DNA of 64,000 nucleotides. Origin: Areca catechu. Taxonomy: Eukaryota; Streptophyta; Magnoliopsida; Arecales; Arecaceae. The stretch spans positions 32,301,501 through 32,365,500 of the forward strand of contig CM038043.1 in the NCBI GenBank assembly GCA_021397845.1. The letters are read 5' to 3'. The notes under the pieces were generated by a model. The model made no database searches, was not told the DNA's origin, and was given only the letters and a program-made list of their open reading frames with translations. Each line of letters begins with the position of its first letter. Positions within the stretch are counted from its first letter, which is position 1. Positions 11,104 to 23,275 of this stretch are shown in pieces. Made by a program: the position numbers and the translations under genes.

Positions 11104-12284
11104 CTAGGAGAATGGATCAATGACATCTAACTCTCTTCTAATCAGACAGAACCTATCTTCACTCAAAGGTTTGGTAAACACATCTGCTAACTGATCATCA
11201 GTACATACAAAATCAAGAATAACATTAGAGTTTTGTATATGATCTCTTATGAAATGATGTCTTATTTCAATGTGTTTACTTCTTGAATGTTGCACAGGAT
11301 TCTGAGATAAATTGATTGCACTAGTATTGTCACATCTTATGGGTGTCTTAGTTAGTTTAACGCCAAAATCTTTGAGTTGTTGTTTGATCCAAATATTTGA
11401 TCACAACAGCTTCCAACTGCTATATATTTGGCTTCCGTCGTTGATAAAGCAACTGAATTCTATTTTTTTCTACTCCAAGAGATCAAATTTACTCCAAGAA
11501 ACTGACAGGTTCCTCTAGTACTTTTACGATCAAGTTTACACCCAGCAAAGTCAGCATCAGAATAAGCAATCAATTCAAATGAAGAATCTCTAGAGTACCA
11601 TAAACCAATTTCAATTGAGCCAGATATATATCTAAGTATGCGTTTAACAGCCAAAATATGAGACTCTTTAGGATTAGACTGATATCTAGCACACATACAG
11701 ACGCTAAACATGATATCTGGCCTACTGGCAGTAAGATATAACAATGAACCGATCATGCCACGATATAATTTTTGGTCAATAGATTTACCTGATTCATCCT
11801 TGTCAAGTCTACAAGTAGAGCTCATAGGGGTACCTAAAGGCTTAGTGTTCTCCATCCCAAACTTCTTGAGTATTTCTTTTATATATTTTGCTTGGTTGAT
11901 GAAGATCCCCTCTTTGGTTTGCTTTATTTGGAGTCCGAGAAAAAAATTTAGTTCTCCCATCATGCTCATCTCGAACTCACCCTGCATTAACTTTGCAAAA
12001 TCTTGACAAAGAGATTCATTAGTAGCACCAAATATTATATCATCTACATAGATTTGTACTACTAAGAGATCATCAATCTTTTTCTTTAAAAATAAAGTTT
12101 TGTCTACATTATCTCTAGTAAAATCATTTTTGAGCAAGAAAGAGCTTAAACGATCATACCAAGCTCTAGGAGCTTGTTTCAATCCATACAAATCTTTATG
12201 AAGTTTGTAAATATGATTTGGAAATTTAGAATTTTCAAAACTAGGGGGTTGCTCAATATAAACCTCCTCTTCAATTAGACCATT
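11104..12284 (-). pseudogene. Copia reverse transcriptase and RNase H (SIRE-like host)
   Basis: The frame 11460-12191 begins MYGLKQAPRAWYDRL and has the RT catalytic IYVDDIIFGA at residues 47-56. It runs on through LNFFLGLQIKQ and SRPDIMFSVCMCARYQSNP into RNase H (YSDADFAGCKLDRKSTRG). The RNase H end is at 11104-11295 (RSKHIEIRHHFIRD, then DVFTKPLSEDRF). A break at about 11300-11460 removes the middle of RNase H. A TAA at about 12284 separates it from the upstream RT segment, at the position of the normally conserved Leu in the copia (V)KSAFLNG motif. Confidence 0.93.
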
Positions 12285-13223
12285 TTAAAAAACACTTTTA
12301 ACATCCATTTGATACAATTTAAAATTCATAAAGCAAGCAAAAACCAACAATAGCCTAATTGCCTCAAGTCTAGCTACAGGAGCAAAGGTTTCATCAAAAT
12401 CTATCCCTTCCTCCTGATTGTATCCTTTGGCAACTAGTCTAGCCTTATTTCTAGTAACTACTCCATTTTCATCAAGTTTATTTCGAAAAACCCACTTTGT
12501 ACCAATAATTGAAATGTTTGAAGGTCTATCTACTAATATCCAAACATTGTTCCTTTTAAATTGGTTAAGTTCATCTTGCATAGCATTTATCCAATTATTA
12601 TCATATTCAGCTTCCTCAATAGTTTTAGGTTCAATTTGAGAAACAAAAGCTAAGTAATCACAGATATTTTCAATGGATGATCGAGTACTTATACCTTTAG
12701 ATGGATCACCGATAATTAGTTCTTTTGGGTGTCCATGAGCATACCTCCATTCTTTTGGTAATGGATCAATTGTTGATGTGTTTTCATCACCTTGTGCTTG
12801 ATCTCCTTTAGTATTTTGATCATCGTTCTGTTCCTTGGTAAGCCCTTCATTGTTGTTTATACTTTCAGTTTTCTTGCTACCTGTTTCATCAGAGAGTACA
12901 TCTTCTTTTCTTGAAGATTTTTGGTTAGATTCATCAAATACCACATGTATAGATTCTTCAACAACAAGTGTTCTTCTGTTGAAGACCCTGTATGCCTTAC
13001 TAGATGTGGAGTAGCCTAGAAAGACTCCCTCATCTGATTTGGCATCAAATTTACTTAAATTATCCTTATCATTGTTTAAGATGAAACAACGGCTTCCAAA
13101 AATATGAAAATAATGAATTGAGGGTTTTCTACCCTTCCAAAGCTCATAAGGTATTTTCTTTAAATCGATCGAATTAAAACTCGATTTAAAACATAGCATG
13201 CAGTATTTATGGCTTCCGCCCAA
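12285..13223 (-). pseudogene. Copia integrase C-terminus and RT N-terminus (SIRE-like host)
   Basis: The 312-residue frame contains the integrase C-terminal part (PYELWKGRKPSIHYFHIFG, CFILNNDKDNLSKFDAKSDE). It continues through a low-conservation Ser/Asp/Glu-rich linker to the first RT motifs (TKWVFRNKLDENG, KARLVAKGYNQEEGIDFDET, RLEAIRLLL). It ends at MDVKSVF followed by a stop. The first residues up to about 13223 are out of frame with the upstream integrase core, with one frame change at about 13220-13310. Confidence 0.93.
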
Positions 13224-13299
13224 AATTATCTAGGTAGGTCATTTTCACAAAGCATGGTGCGTGCCATTTCTTCAAGAGTTCTATTTTTTTCTTTCTACT

Positions 13300-14244
13300 A
13301 CCCCATTTTATTGAGGTGTCCTAGGTGCAGAAAAATTGTGATGAATGCCATTTTCAATACAAAATTTATCAAAATCAGCATTTTCAAATTCGGTTCCATT
13401 ATCACTTCTCAAAGATACGATTGAAACACCTTTTTCATTCAAAACTCGTTTATGAAATCTAATGAATTCAGAAAAAAATTCATCTTTATGTGCTAAAAAC
13501 ATGACCCATGTAAATCGTGAGAAATCATCTACAATAACTAGACCGTACTTCTTATCTCCCAAACTAGATGTTCTAGTTGGCCCAAAGAGGTCCATGTGAA
13601 GCAACTCCAAAGGTCTAGATGTAGAGATTACTCCTTTTGGTTTGAATGAGGATTTGATTTGTTTTCCAAGTTGACATGCACTGCAGATCTTGTCTTTTTC
13701 AAAATTGAGTTTAGGCAAATCCTTTATCAAGTTCTTTTTGCTAAGTTTTGAAATTAAATGCATGCTTGTATGTCCTAGTCTGCGATGCCAAAGCCAACTA
13801 GTTTCATCAATCTTGGCTTCCATTGCCACTAGGCATTGACCATTTTGAATAGGGAGATCATCAAGATCAACCATATAAATATTGCCATGCCTATGACCAA
13901 TGAACTTGATGCCATTGTCATTTAAACTAGAAACAATGCACAAGGAAGATTCAAAAACAACTTTAAAATTCCTGTCACAAAACTGGCTAATGCTAAGCAA
14001 GTTATGTTTCAAACCATCAACATACAAGACATTATCAATATAAGAAGAAGGGGTGATATGGACTTTACCAATACCGATAATTTTGCCCTTTCCATTATCA
14101 CCAAAAGTTACATTGCCACCATTTTGATATTTGAGCGATAAGAACTGCTCCATATCTCCTGTCATATGTCTTGAGCAACCGCTATCAAGGTACCACATTC
14201 TTCTCTTATTGGTTGCAAGGCATACCTGCAATAAAGATCAAGTG
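13300..14244 (-). pseudogene. Copia protease and integrase core (SIRE-like host)
   Basis: The frame 13308-14231 opens with the protease active site (WYLDSGCSRHMTGD). Next come the GAG-pre-integrase zinc region (LWHRRLGHTSMHLISKLSKK, CSACQLGKQ) and the integrase core with HMDLFGPTR, VDDFSRFTW and LRSDNGTEFEN. It breaks at the SAPRTPQ motif. A TGA lies five codons before the LQVCLA start of this segment, at about 14238. The next upstream bases are the GAGAC target site (14245-14249) of the inserted copia element. Gag resumes at 36805. Confidence 0.93.
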
Positions 14245-14249
14245 GAGAC
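14245..14249. repeat. Target site duplication GAGAC (left)
   Basis: GAGAC directly precedes TGTTGGGAATTG and recurs at 36805-36809 directly after the LTR end CTTTCA. Removing the insert plus one copy rejoins the SIRE-like gag/pol without loss of frame. Confidence 0.95.
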
Positions 14250-16575
14250 TGTTGGGAATTGTGTCCCAAAGCCAATCGCCTGGGTTGTAGGCGGTTGTGC
14301 TGAGTATTGTATTTATTTTATGAATTAATAAAATCTTATTTTTGGCAGCTCATCACATATTGTATTTTCCTGAAATGAACTCTTTCCATGTGATGAAGTC
14401 CTTAGGACTACACTGACTTCGATACAGAGAGGATGTTTCGAGTGGTCCTTAAACCCTGTTCACAACCAAAAGATATATTGTACTGGATGGCAATATATCA
14501 AGTATAGGTTGTTGTAGTTCACATCATTTGGTTGTCCTCTTGACCAAAGGAGTGTGGTGACACTGATGTGATCTACAAGTGAGATATGTGGTATCTCATT
14601 GAACGTGACTCTGTGCAGCCCCTTTCTGCCAAAGGGATACTCATAATTGGATATGGGTATATGTGTCCCTCCGACCTGAGATCATCACGGTAGCTTGCAA
14701 GCAACTCCCTGTGCTTTGGTGCCGCACTACCCAGATTTTTAATCCAGTGATGGAAGGTTTCTGGGTACAGGCAAGTACTTGTGGAGCAGTGATGGACCAA
14801 GATGGAATTGACCTGTCCAAACAGTTTGGATTGAATGTCTCGCAGTATCTCAATTTAGCAAATCCTCGACCGGGGTAGTCCTAGTGAAGAGTCACTGGGC
14901 TTGCGAGGTTGAGACACGTAGTCGACTGACTCAGTCTGGGTTGGCAGCCCAATCTCAGTCGTCATGAGCATTAGAGGTCAAAGGGATGAATTATACGGTA
15001 ACCATATACCAGAGGTTCGATAGTTTGCTCCTGCATCTTCGACCTATCCGGACGCCGGGACCCATTACTAGATGGTTTCCTGTGCTGGTACTAAAATTGT
15101 TCTAGTGCTACCATTTAGGTTCGAACCTATGAGGTCACACGTCATAGAGGATTACTCTCTGATCCGGATACCGATTATGATTGGGAATCGTCTCAGTTTT
15201 ATGATCACAGTATTTTTTGAGCACTCTTTTTCCCATATTGCCCTTGTCTGTGTCAACTGGAAATTGTTCCGGGTTGACCAGCGCTCCGCCAGGATTTTTC
15301 TGAATCAGTTTTGAACTGATTCGGAGTTCGTTTCGACCTTCAATTGGTTGTGAACCAATTTTTCCTTGAACCAAATTTTAAACCGATTCAATTAGATTGA
15401 ACCACTTGGTTTAAATGGTCTTGGACCGGTGGTTTTTCCTCTCACTTGGACCGTTTACACGGTAATAATGCTGGGAGAAAAATTCTTGCGACAAGAAGGC
15501 CAAACATCCCAAATAAAATCGATGGGCGTCCCTTCACATCCTTCCACGGCTGGGTTTATTCCTCCCATTTAATGGCTGTTAAATGGGTGATAGGCAGCCA
15601 GTGTCGTTTGCTTTTCCCTGCCTCTTCCTCTCCCTTGTCCCTGCTGCCTTTAAATTCCTGCAGTCCCCTGTTTCATTAGCAGATTTTTCATCACCGTGCA
15701 ACAACACCAGGGCGTCTTCTTTGAGAGGCTGTGTGTTCTCCCTTTTTGAGAGCTCAAACCTTACTTCCATTGAGTGATCCTTGGGGTGGGTTTTGGAGTG
15801 TGTGAGGGAGAGAAACTAGGCATCAATCCCCTATTTGAAGTGCTCAAAAACCTGCACTACAGTAAAAGAAAATTGCTGCAACTTACCGTGACCATTGCTC
15901 CTTCCAGCGGCTAGCACCGCTTGTGGAGAAGAATCGGTGAACCCCGGGCATGTCTCCCCTCTAGAGGGAGTATTCTTTTACTCCTGGGAGCAAGAGGGTC
16001 GAGCCGGATTCGTTACTACAGCTCCAAACGCAAGGAAGAAGACTGTTGTTTTTCTACAGCAGATTTTTTCTGGCAGCAACTTGGGTGATTTTGTACACCC
16101 TATTCTTTGAGTATTTCTTGCAGATTTCAATTGGTGGTCGAAGAAGACTCTTCTCCCTTGCCGCTGTTTCGATTCGGGAGGAAAAGGAGCTCCGGACATC
16201 GCCGTTTGGTCACTGTTTTGAAGAGCAAAAACAGAGTAACCAAACGTCCAAAGGAAGAAGACAACAGGAATAAAGTTATTCCTGTTATCCCAGCTATTCC
16301 AGCAGTTATTCCATAGTTATTCCAGGTGGAATAAAGGTATGAAAAAATTTATTTTATCATGCATAAATAAATGTATTTATTTATATATTTTACAAATATT
16401 ATATGCTTTGTTACATGCCTATTTTAATACATGCAACTTGAATAGATTAGATTTTTGGACGGAGCAGTTTTCCGCTGCGTGACTTTTAAAAATTGTTTTA
16501 AAATCCATTCTACTCCCGTAACTATTTGCATGCCTAGTGTAGGATCTTGTCAAACCCCCTGTACCCTTACTTTCA
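14250..16575 (+). repeat. 5' LTR of the plus-strand copia element
   Basis: This 2326-bp LTR begins TGTTGGGAATTG and ends CTTACTTTCA. It matches the split 3' LTR with scattered substitutions; the first 130 bp show several differences. Near its end (16268-16335) lie several short inverted GGAATAA/TTATTCC motifs that can form hairpins. Confidence 0.95.
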
Positions 16576-16576
16576 A

Positions 16577-16595
16577 TGGTATCAGAGCTAGGTTA
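16577..16595 (+). other. Primer binding site, initiator-Met tRNA
   Basis: TGGTATCAGAGCTAGG lies one base after the LTR. It is complementary to the 3' end of plant initiator-Met tRNA, the usual minus-strand primer of plant copia elements. Confidence 0.92.
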
Positions 16596-18098
16596 CAGGT
16601 GTAATTTATTCATGTCTGCATGTATGTAGATTAAATAGTTTAATCTATCAGTGTATCAAATTCTTTTTGGAACCTAGTTGAGACCTTCACCATGACCGTG
16701 TATTTTTGACACGAAACGGATTGTCTGTGTTGGCTTTTTCAGAAGGATCCTTAAAGGATATAAAATTAAAAAATTATTTTAATTTTTAGATACATGAAAT
16801 TGGCATGTTTTTAGGCATGTTTTATATTGGATATAAAATTTGTAAAATATATTGTTGCATGATTTTTGTTATGTAAAATTGTTTTACATAAAGACTTAAT
16901 TAAAATTGTTTTAATTAAGAATTTGGCTTAATAAATTATTAGGTTTATGAAATCTAATTTGACATGAATAAGCCATTTTAGGTTAATTGGGTTAGTTCTC
17001 TAATTGGGTCCTTAACTGGGTTAGACCTAGGTTTAGTTGAACCGGATAAAAGAAGATTAATCAAAAGTTGATTAAGGTCTTTCTTTAGAACTATCTAATA
17101 GTTAGATTAGTTGATCCGTTCATCTAAAAATGGATCCAATTTGTGGCTCAGTGGACGCCCAAGTCTTTAGGCTAGTCTGATCGAGTATGGTAAACCGACT
17201 GGTGTCGAGGTAGGTTTGGCAGTGTGATCATGGTTGTATGAGGCTACCTCTTTCCTGGCCAACTTGGTTGGTGTCTAGGAAAGATGGTTAATGGCGGATA
17301 CTCATCCATGATCTCACCTACCTGGCTAGTTGAGTCGACCAGAACTGATTGGAAAAGCTCAATGACTCGAGTTAACCCATGTCACCCAGGTTGATCGGTC
17401 TGACTGATCTATAGGTGCCCATGGATCGTTTGTTGATTCAAATCAACCCTCCTGGAATCTGATTGATTCAGTGGGAGGATGATCCATGTCCTTGTCTTTT
17501 TCCTCTGTCATAATTAAAAAAATCCTCTATAATTATTAGGTCCTTAAAAAGACTAAGTCAAGGTGTTGACAGTGTCTTAGCCTCCCATTAAGTCAGTTAG
17601 AAATGTGTCCACTAGCTTGGTGTGCATCGGTAGTTCCAAAGAACGGGTGTACATCCGATAACTGGAATTTCTATCTGATCGATGATGGTTCAATGCAACC
17701 TCCTTAACGGGACCAGGTGGGCCGGCCAAAGTCGGGCTTGGTCTTTAGTTAGCTGGAAACATTGGATTTGTCATTTTAATGGTTGGACCTAACCAGAGAC
17801 CCGCAATAGGAGGCCCCAAGGTCGATTGGGGTTTTCTCTGGGACAAAATGAATTACTGAAAATTGTTTAGGGAAGCAATTGGTTTACGAACCTACCTTTA
17901 GGCTCGTATGGGTGGGCCGGCCAAAGTCGGGCTCATGCGAGGCTATTGGATTTCAGTACCCACTTGAAAAAATGTTTTTATGGATTGGAGTTAGAGGCTA
18001 CCAATCTTAAAAATTAGTGGGAGAAACCTTTAGACTAAAGTCCAAGTCTTTTGATTAAAATTAATTCATATACTTATGTGGTCTTGTTTTCTTTTCAG
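16596..18098 (+). other. Long untranslated leader of the copia element
   Basis: About 1.5 kb without a supported reading frame lies between the primer site and gag. Two similar phrases GGTGGGCCGGCCAAAGTCGGGCT occur at about 17727 and 17910. The leader ends TTGTTTTCTTTTCAG directly before the gag ATG, which looks like a plant 3' splice site. Confidence 0.6.
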
Positions 18099-18640
18099 AT
18101 GTCTTCTAACTTATCGCTCCGGTCACTTCTCGACAACGAGAAGTTAAAGGGTCACAACTTCGATAGTTGGTATCGAAGATTGAAAATCGTTCTGGAGCAT
18201 GAACGGATCCTCTATGTAATAGCGGATCCGACACCTGAAATCCCTCCCGCTAATGCATGGAGTGCGGTCAGAGACACTTATCTGAAGTGGGTCTCTGATC
18301 GGACTACTGTCCGTTGCATTATGTTAGCGGCAATGAACGACGAGTTCAGTCGCAAATTCGAGGAGGCCCAACCTGATGAAATCCTTCAAAAGTTGAAGGA
18401 ATCTTTCGGCACCCCGAATGATGTAGAACGGTACAAAGTGTCTTGTGCCATCTATAATTCCAAGATGCCGAATGGTGGTTCAGTCACTGATCATGTATTG
18501 TACATGATCGAGCTGATTGAAAAACTGGGCAAACTCGGATGTCCCTTGCAGGAGTAGCTCGAAAAGGATGCGATTCTGAATTCTCTTTCCTCCTCCTATC
18601 TTGATTTCTCGATCATTATAGAATGAACAAGCCTGCAGTC
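18099..18640 (+). pseudogene. Copia gag, N-terminal part
   Basis: The likely start is ATG at 18099 (MSSNLSLRSLLDNEKL), not the earlier in-frame ATG at 18051, because similarity to copia gag begins there (NFDSWYRRLKIVLEHERILY). The capsid-like region continues with RCIMLAAMNDEFSRKFE and VERYKVSCAIYNSKM. A TAG at 18555-18557 ends the frame. The sequence continues in frame for a short way (DAILNSLSSSYLDF), then shifts frame to join 18623. Confidence 0.85.
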
Positions 18641-19110
18641 AACTACCATGGTCTTTTGGGGTTGCTGCAGACTTTCGAGAAAGACCACCAACTGAATAAG
18701 GGGGTGGTGAATTTAGTGGGAGGAAGTAGAGGTCGTCATCCCTTCAAGAAAGGGAAGAAGAAAATAAATAAGAAGGGAAAGAAGGTGCAAAATGCTCCTG
18801 GCCCTAGTCAGACCAGGAAGTATAAGGCTGATCAGTCTTTTGCAGAGTGCTTCTACTGCAAGAAGAAGGGACACTGGAAGAGGAACTATCCTCTTTATAT
18901 TGCGTCCCTTGATCCGAACAGGCCGAGGAAGCAGAAGTCTACTGAACAAGGTATTTATATGATAAAACCTTGTAATTACTCAATTGTTGATACTGCTAAC
19001 TGGGTATTGGATACTGGTAGTCCAATTCATGTTTGTAATTCGTTACATGGACTTCAAGTTAGCAGAAGATTTGAAGATGGAGAACAGTTTCTGAGCGTCG
19101 GGAATTGAAA
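18623..19110 (+). pseudogene. Copia gag C-terminus with zinc knuckle, and protease start
   Basis: This frame holds the end of capsid (VNYHGLLGLLQTFEKDHQL), a basic stretch and a CCHC zinc knuckle reading CFYCKKKGHWKRNY. The fourth metal ligand, normally Cys, is Tyr. The protease active site follows as WVLDTGSPIHVCN at about residues 133-145. The frame ends at 19106, with coding continuing in another frame. Confidence 0.9.
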
Positions 19111-19530
19111 TCGTGTTCAGTACTGGCGGTCGGAGTCCTGCGTCTTGTCTTTGAGTCTTGTACTATCGAACTAGTCGACCGTCACTATTGTCCTAGTTTC
19201 ATTATGTGCATAATCTCTGTAGGCTTTTTGGCCAATTGTGGTTTTGAACTATCAATAAAGGGAGATTTTTGCAATGTTATTTTGAATAACTCTCTGATAA
19301 TGAAAGCTAGATTAAATAATGACATATATGTACTATCAAGGCCTGTTAGTGTAATATACACTTCTAGCAAACGCCCAAGGTTAGATAATGTCAACGATTT
19401 GTATCTTAGGCACTGTAGGCTAGGTCATATTAACCAAAATAGGATAAACAAAATGCGAGGAGATGGACTTCTCGGGGTCAGTGATTCTGAATCACTGCCC
19501 ACTTGTGAATCCTGTTAACTTGGTAAAATG
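19105..19530 (+). pseudogene. Copia protease C-terminus and GAG-pre-integrase
   Basis: The frame contains the protease end (CIISVGFLANCGFELSI region) and the integrase N-terminal zinc region (LRHCRLGHINQNRINKM, LPTCESC). A TAA at 19516-19518 falls where family members have Gln (CxxCQLGK), as a C-to-T change would give. Confidence 0.85.
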
Positions 19531-20335
19531 ACCACCTTTTACTGGAAAGGGTGAACGAGCTACAGAACTTCTAAGTCTAATACATACTGATGTATATGGA
19601 CCGATGTTAGTTAGTGCCAGAGAAGGATATAAATATTTCATTACTTTTACATACGACTTTTCAAGATTCGGTTATGTCTTTTTAATGAGACATAAGTCTG
19701 AATCATTTGAAATGTTCAAACGATACCGTAATGAAGTAGAAAAGCAAACTGGAAAAAGTATTAAAACTTTTCGATCTGATCGAGGTGGTGAATACTTATC
19801 TGGTGCTTTTTTGACATATCTTGAGAAGAATGGAATTCTCTCACAGTGGACTCCTCCAGGAACACCACAGTTGAATGGTGTGTCCGAAAGGAGGAATCGA
19901 ACCTTGTTGGACATGGTTCGATCCATGATGGATTTTGCAACTTTGCCACTTTCCTTTTGGGGATATGCGCTTCAGACACCCTGTTACTTATTAAATGATA
20001 TTCCAAGTAAGTCTGTCGTCTCCACTCCGTATGAGATATGGACTGGACGTAAACCCTCAATCTCACACCTTCGGGTCTGGTGTTGTCCGGCTTACGTAAA
20101 GCGTTTAGACTCAGACAAACTTGGTCCTAGGTCTGATCGATGTTTATTCATTGGTTATCCTAAGGAAACCAAAGGGTATTTCTTCTATTTGGAGAATGAA
20201 CAAAAGGTGTTCGTTGCTCTTAGAGCTATCTTTTTGAAAAAGGAGTTCCTTGGAGAAGGAACTATAGCCTCTAAGATTGAACTTAATGAAGTTCAGCCAA
20301 TAGAAGAACCTGCACACTCTAAGACATCGTAGAAC
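19531..20335 (+). pseudogene. Copia integrase core and C-terminus
   Basis: The D-D-E core is recognisable: HTDVYGPM before 19604, then FITFTYDFSRFGYVFLM, TFRSDRGGEYLSG and GVSERRNRTLLDM with the catalytic Glu. It continues with PYEIWTGRKPSISHLRVWCC and CLFIGYPKETKGYFFY. The frame is open for 242 residues up to a stop at 20330-20332. Past it, the linker to RT follows in broken frames. Confidence 0.93.
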
Positions 20336-20340
20336 CGGCT

Positions 20341-22034
20341 GTGATTGAATCACACCCAGAACCCATTAGGAGGTCCTGTAGAATACCGTGTCAGCCGGAC
20401 AGATACTACGGTTTCTTGGTCCGGGACGGCGATCCCATTGAGCTCGATGAGAACAATGAGGATCCGATCACCTATATGGATGCAGTTCAGAGATCTGACT
20501 CTGAGGCATGGCTTGGAGCCATGTGATCCGAAATGGAGTCCATAAAATCAATAATGTTTGGACATTGGTTGATCCACCTGAAGGAATAAAACCCATCGGG
20601 TGTAAATGGATCTTCAAGAGAAAAAGGGACGCAGATGGGAAGGTAGAGACCTATAAAGCCCGTCTAGTTGCCAAGGGGTATCATCAGTGATATGGTATCG
20701 ATTATGACGAGACTTTCTCCCTTGTGGTAATGCTCAAGTCCATTCGGATCATGCTTTCTTTGGCAGCATATTTTGATTACGAGATCTGGCAGATGGATGT
20801 CCGAACCGCTTTCCTAAATGGGAAGCTAGAAGAAGAGGTGTATATGATATAGCCTGAAGGGTTCACATCCACAGATGAATCAAAAGTATGCAAGTTGCAG
20901 AGATCCATTTATGGACTCAAGCAAGCATCTCGAAGTTGGAACTTATGGTTTGATAGGTGTATCAAATCGTATGGCTTCGTTAGGAACAGAGAAGAACCGT
21001 GCATCTATAAGTGGGTTAATGGTTCTGTGATTGTATTCCTAGTACTGTATGTTGATGACATTCTCTTAATCGGGAATGATGTCGCAGCATTACAAGGAAT
21101 AAAGGTCTGGTTATCATCTCAGTTCTCCATGAAGGACTTGGGTGAAGCTTCTTACATACTAGGTATGAAAATCTATAGAGATAGATCTAAGAAGCTTTTG
21201 GGACTGTCCCAGTCTATATACATTGACACTATGTTGCAACGGTTCAGCATGGAAAATTCCAAGAAAGGCTATCTCCCGATAGGTTCTGGAATTACTCTTT
21301 CCAAGAAGGATTGTGCGACAACTCCTGAGGAAAGAGAGCGCATGAGTAGAGTACCTTATGCTTCTGCAGTAGGCTCTATCATGTATGCTATGACTTGTAC
21401 TAGACCAGACATGGCATACTCACTAGGAGTAGTGAGCAGATACCAGTCTGACCCAGGTGAGGCACATTGGAAGGTGGTTAAGTCCATCCTTAAGTATTTA
21501 AGAAATACTAAAGATCAATGGCTGATTTATAGAGAACCTGACTTGAAACTTGTGGGGTACTCTGACTCCAGTTTCTAGTCAGATAGAGATGATAGCAAGA
21601 GTGTGTCAGGGTTTGTAATTACCCTGAATGGAGGAGCGATCTGCTGGAAAAAAACTAAGCAGGCAACTGTTGCAGACTCGGTATGCGAAGCAGAATATAT
21701 TGCAGCATCAGATGCAGCAAAGGAAGCTGTATGGTTGCGGAAGTTCCTTGGAGAGCTGGGGTGGCATCTTCCCTAGATGGTCCTGTTCCGGTGTACTGTG
21801 ACAGCACTGGAGCCATTGCTCAAGTTAAGGAGCCTAAAGCTCATCACCGCATCAAGCACATACTGCGGCGCTACCACCTCGTATAAGAAATCATGGAACG
21901 AGGCGATATCAATCTTCTGAAGATCAATAGAAAAGAAAATCTGGCCGACCCCTTCACTAAAGCCCTCGGAATAAAAGAGTTCGACTATTGTAAATGGGAA
22001 ATGGGTATTAGATACTCTTCTGATTGGCTTTAGT
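20341..22034 (+). pseudogene. Copia reverse transcriptase and RNase H
   Basis: Pieces in order: linker (RRSCRIPCQPDRYYGFLV), RT start (GCKWIFKRKRDADGKVE, KARLVAKGYHQ), RT core (QMDVRTAFLNGKLEEEVYM), and the frame 20895-21578 with SIYGLKQASRSWN and LYVDDILLIGND (YVDD at residues 52-55). RNase H follows (GYSDSSF, SKSVSGFVITLNGGAICWKK, CEAEYIAASDAAKEAVWL, VYCDSTGAIAQ, DPFTKALGIKEF). Stops at 20524, 20688, 20850, 21576 and 21774 break it. Most sit where relatives have Gln or Arg. Confidence 0.93.
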
Positions 22035-22046
22035 ACAAGTGGGAGT
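22035..22046 (+). other. Polypurine tract of the copia element
   Basis: AAGTGGGAG lies immediately before the 3' LTR start TGTTGGGAATTG, as expected for plus-strand priming. Confidence 0.85.
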
Positions 22047-23275
22047 TGTTGGGAATTGTGTCCCAAAGCCAATCACCTGGGTTGTAGACGGTTGTGCTGA
22101 GTATTGTATTCATTTTATGAATTAATAAAATCTTATTTTTGGCAGCTCATCACATATTGTATTTCCCTGAAATAAACTCTTTCCATATGATGAAGTCCTT
22201 AGGACTACACTGACTTCGATACAGAGAGGATGTATCGAGTGATCCTTAAACCCTGTTCACAACCAAAGGATATATTGTACTGGACGGCAATATATCAAGT
22301 ATAGGTTGTTGTAGTTCACATCGTTTGGTTGTCCTCTTGACCAAAGGAGTGTGGTGACACTAATGTGATCTACAAGTAAGATATGTGGTATCTCATTGAA
22401 CGTGACTCCGTGCAGCTCCTTTCTGCCAAAGGGATACTCACGATTGGATATGGGTATATGTGTCCCTCTGACCTGAGGTCATCACGATAGCTTGCAAGCA
22501 ACTCCCTATGCTTTGGTGCCGGACTACCCGGATTTTTAATCCGATGACAGAATGTTTCTGGGTACAGGCAAGTACTTGTGGAGCAGTGATGGACCAAGAT
22601 GGAATTGACCTGTCCAACTAGTTTGGATTGAATGTCTCGCAGTATCTCAATTTAGCAAATCCTCAGCCAGGATAGTCCTAGTGAAGAGTCACTGGGCTTG
22701 CGAGGTTGAGACACGTAGTCGATTGACTCAGTCTGGGTTGGCAGCCCAATCTCAGTCGTCATGAGCATTAGAGGTCAAAGGGATGAATTATACGGTAACC
22801 ATATGCCAGAGATTCGATAGTTTGCTCCTGCATATTCGACCTATCCGGACGCCGGGACCCATTGCTAGATGGTTTCCTGTGCTGGTACTAAATTTGTTCT
22901 AGTACTACCGTTTAGGTTCGAACCTATGAGGTCACACGCCACAGAGGATTACTCTCTGATCCGGATATCGATTACGATTGGGAATCGTCTCGGTTTTATG
23001 GTCATGATATTTTTTGAGCACTCTTTTCCCCGTATTACCCTTGTCTACATCAACCGAAAATTATTCCGGGTTGACCAGCGCTCCGCCAGGATTTTTCTGA
23101 ATCAATTTTGAACTGATTCAGAGTTCTTTTCGACCTTCAATTGGTTGTGAACCAATTTTTCCCTTGAACCAAATTTTAAACCGGTTCAATTATATTGAAC
23201 CACTTGGTTTAAATGGTCTTGGACCGGTATTTATTGGACCGGTGGTTTTTCCTCTCACTTGGACCGTTTACACGG
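22047..23275 (+). repeat. 3' LTR of the copia element, first part
   Basis: This matches 14250-15466 of the 5' LTR. It differs by substitutions and by a 16-bp local duplication near 23229 (GGACCGGTATTTATTGGACC, where the 5' LTR has a single GGACCGG). It is interrupted after CACGG (23271-23275) by the gypsy element and resumes at 35691 with TAATAATGCTGGGAG. Confidence 0.95.
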
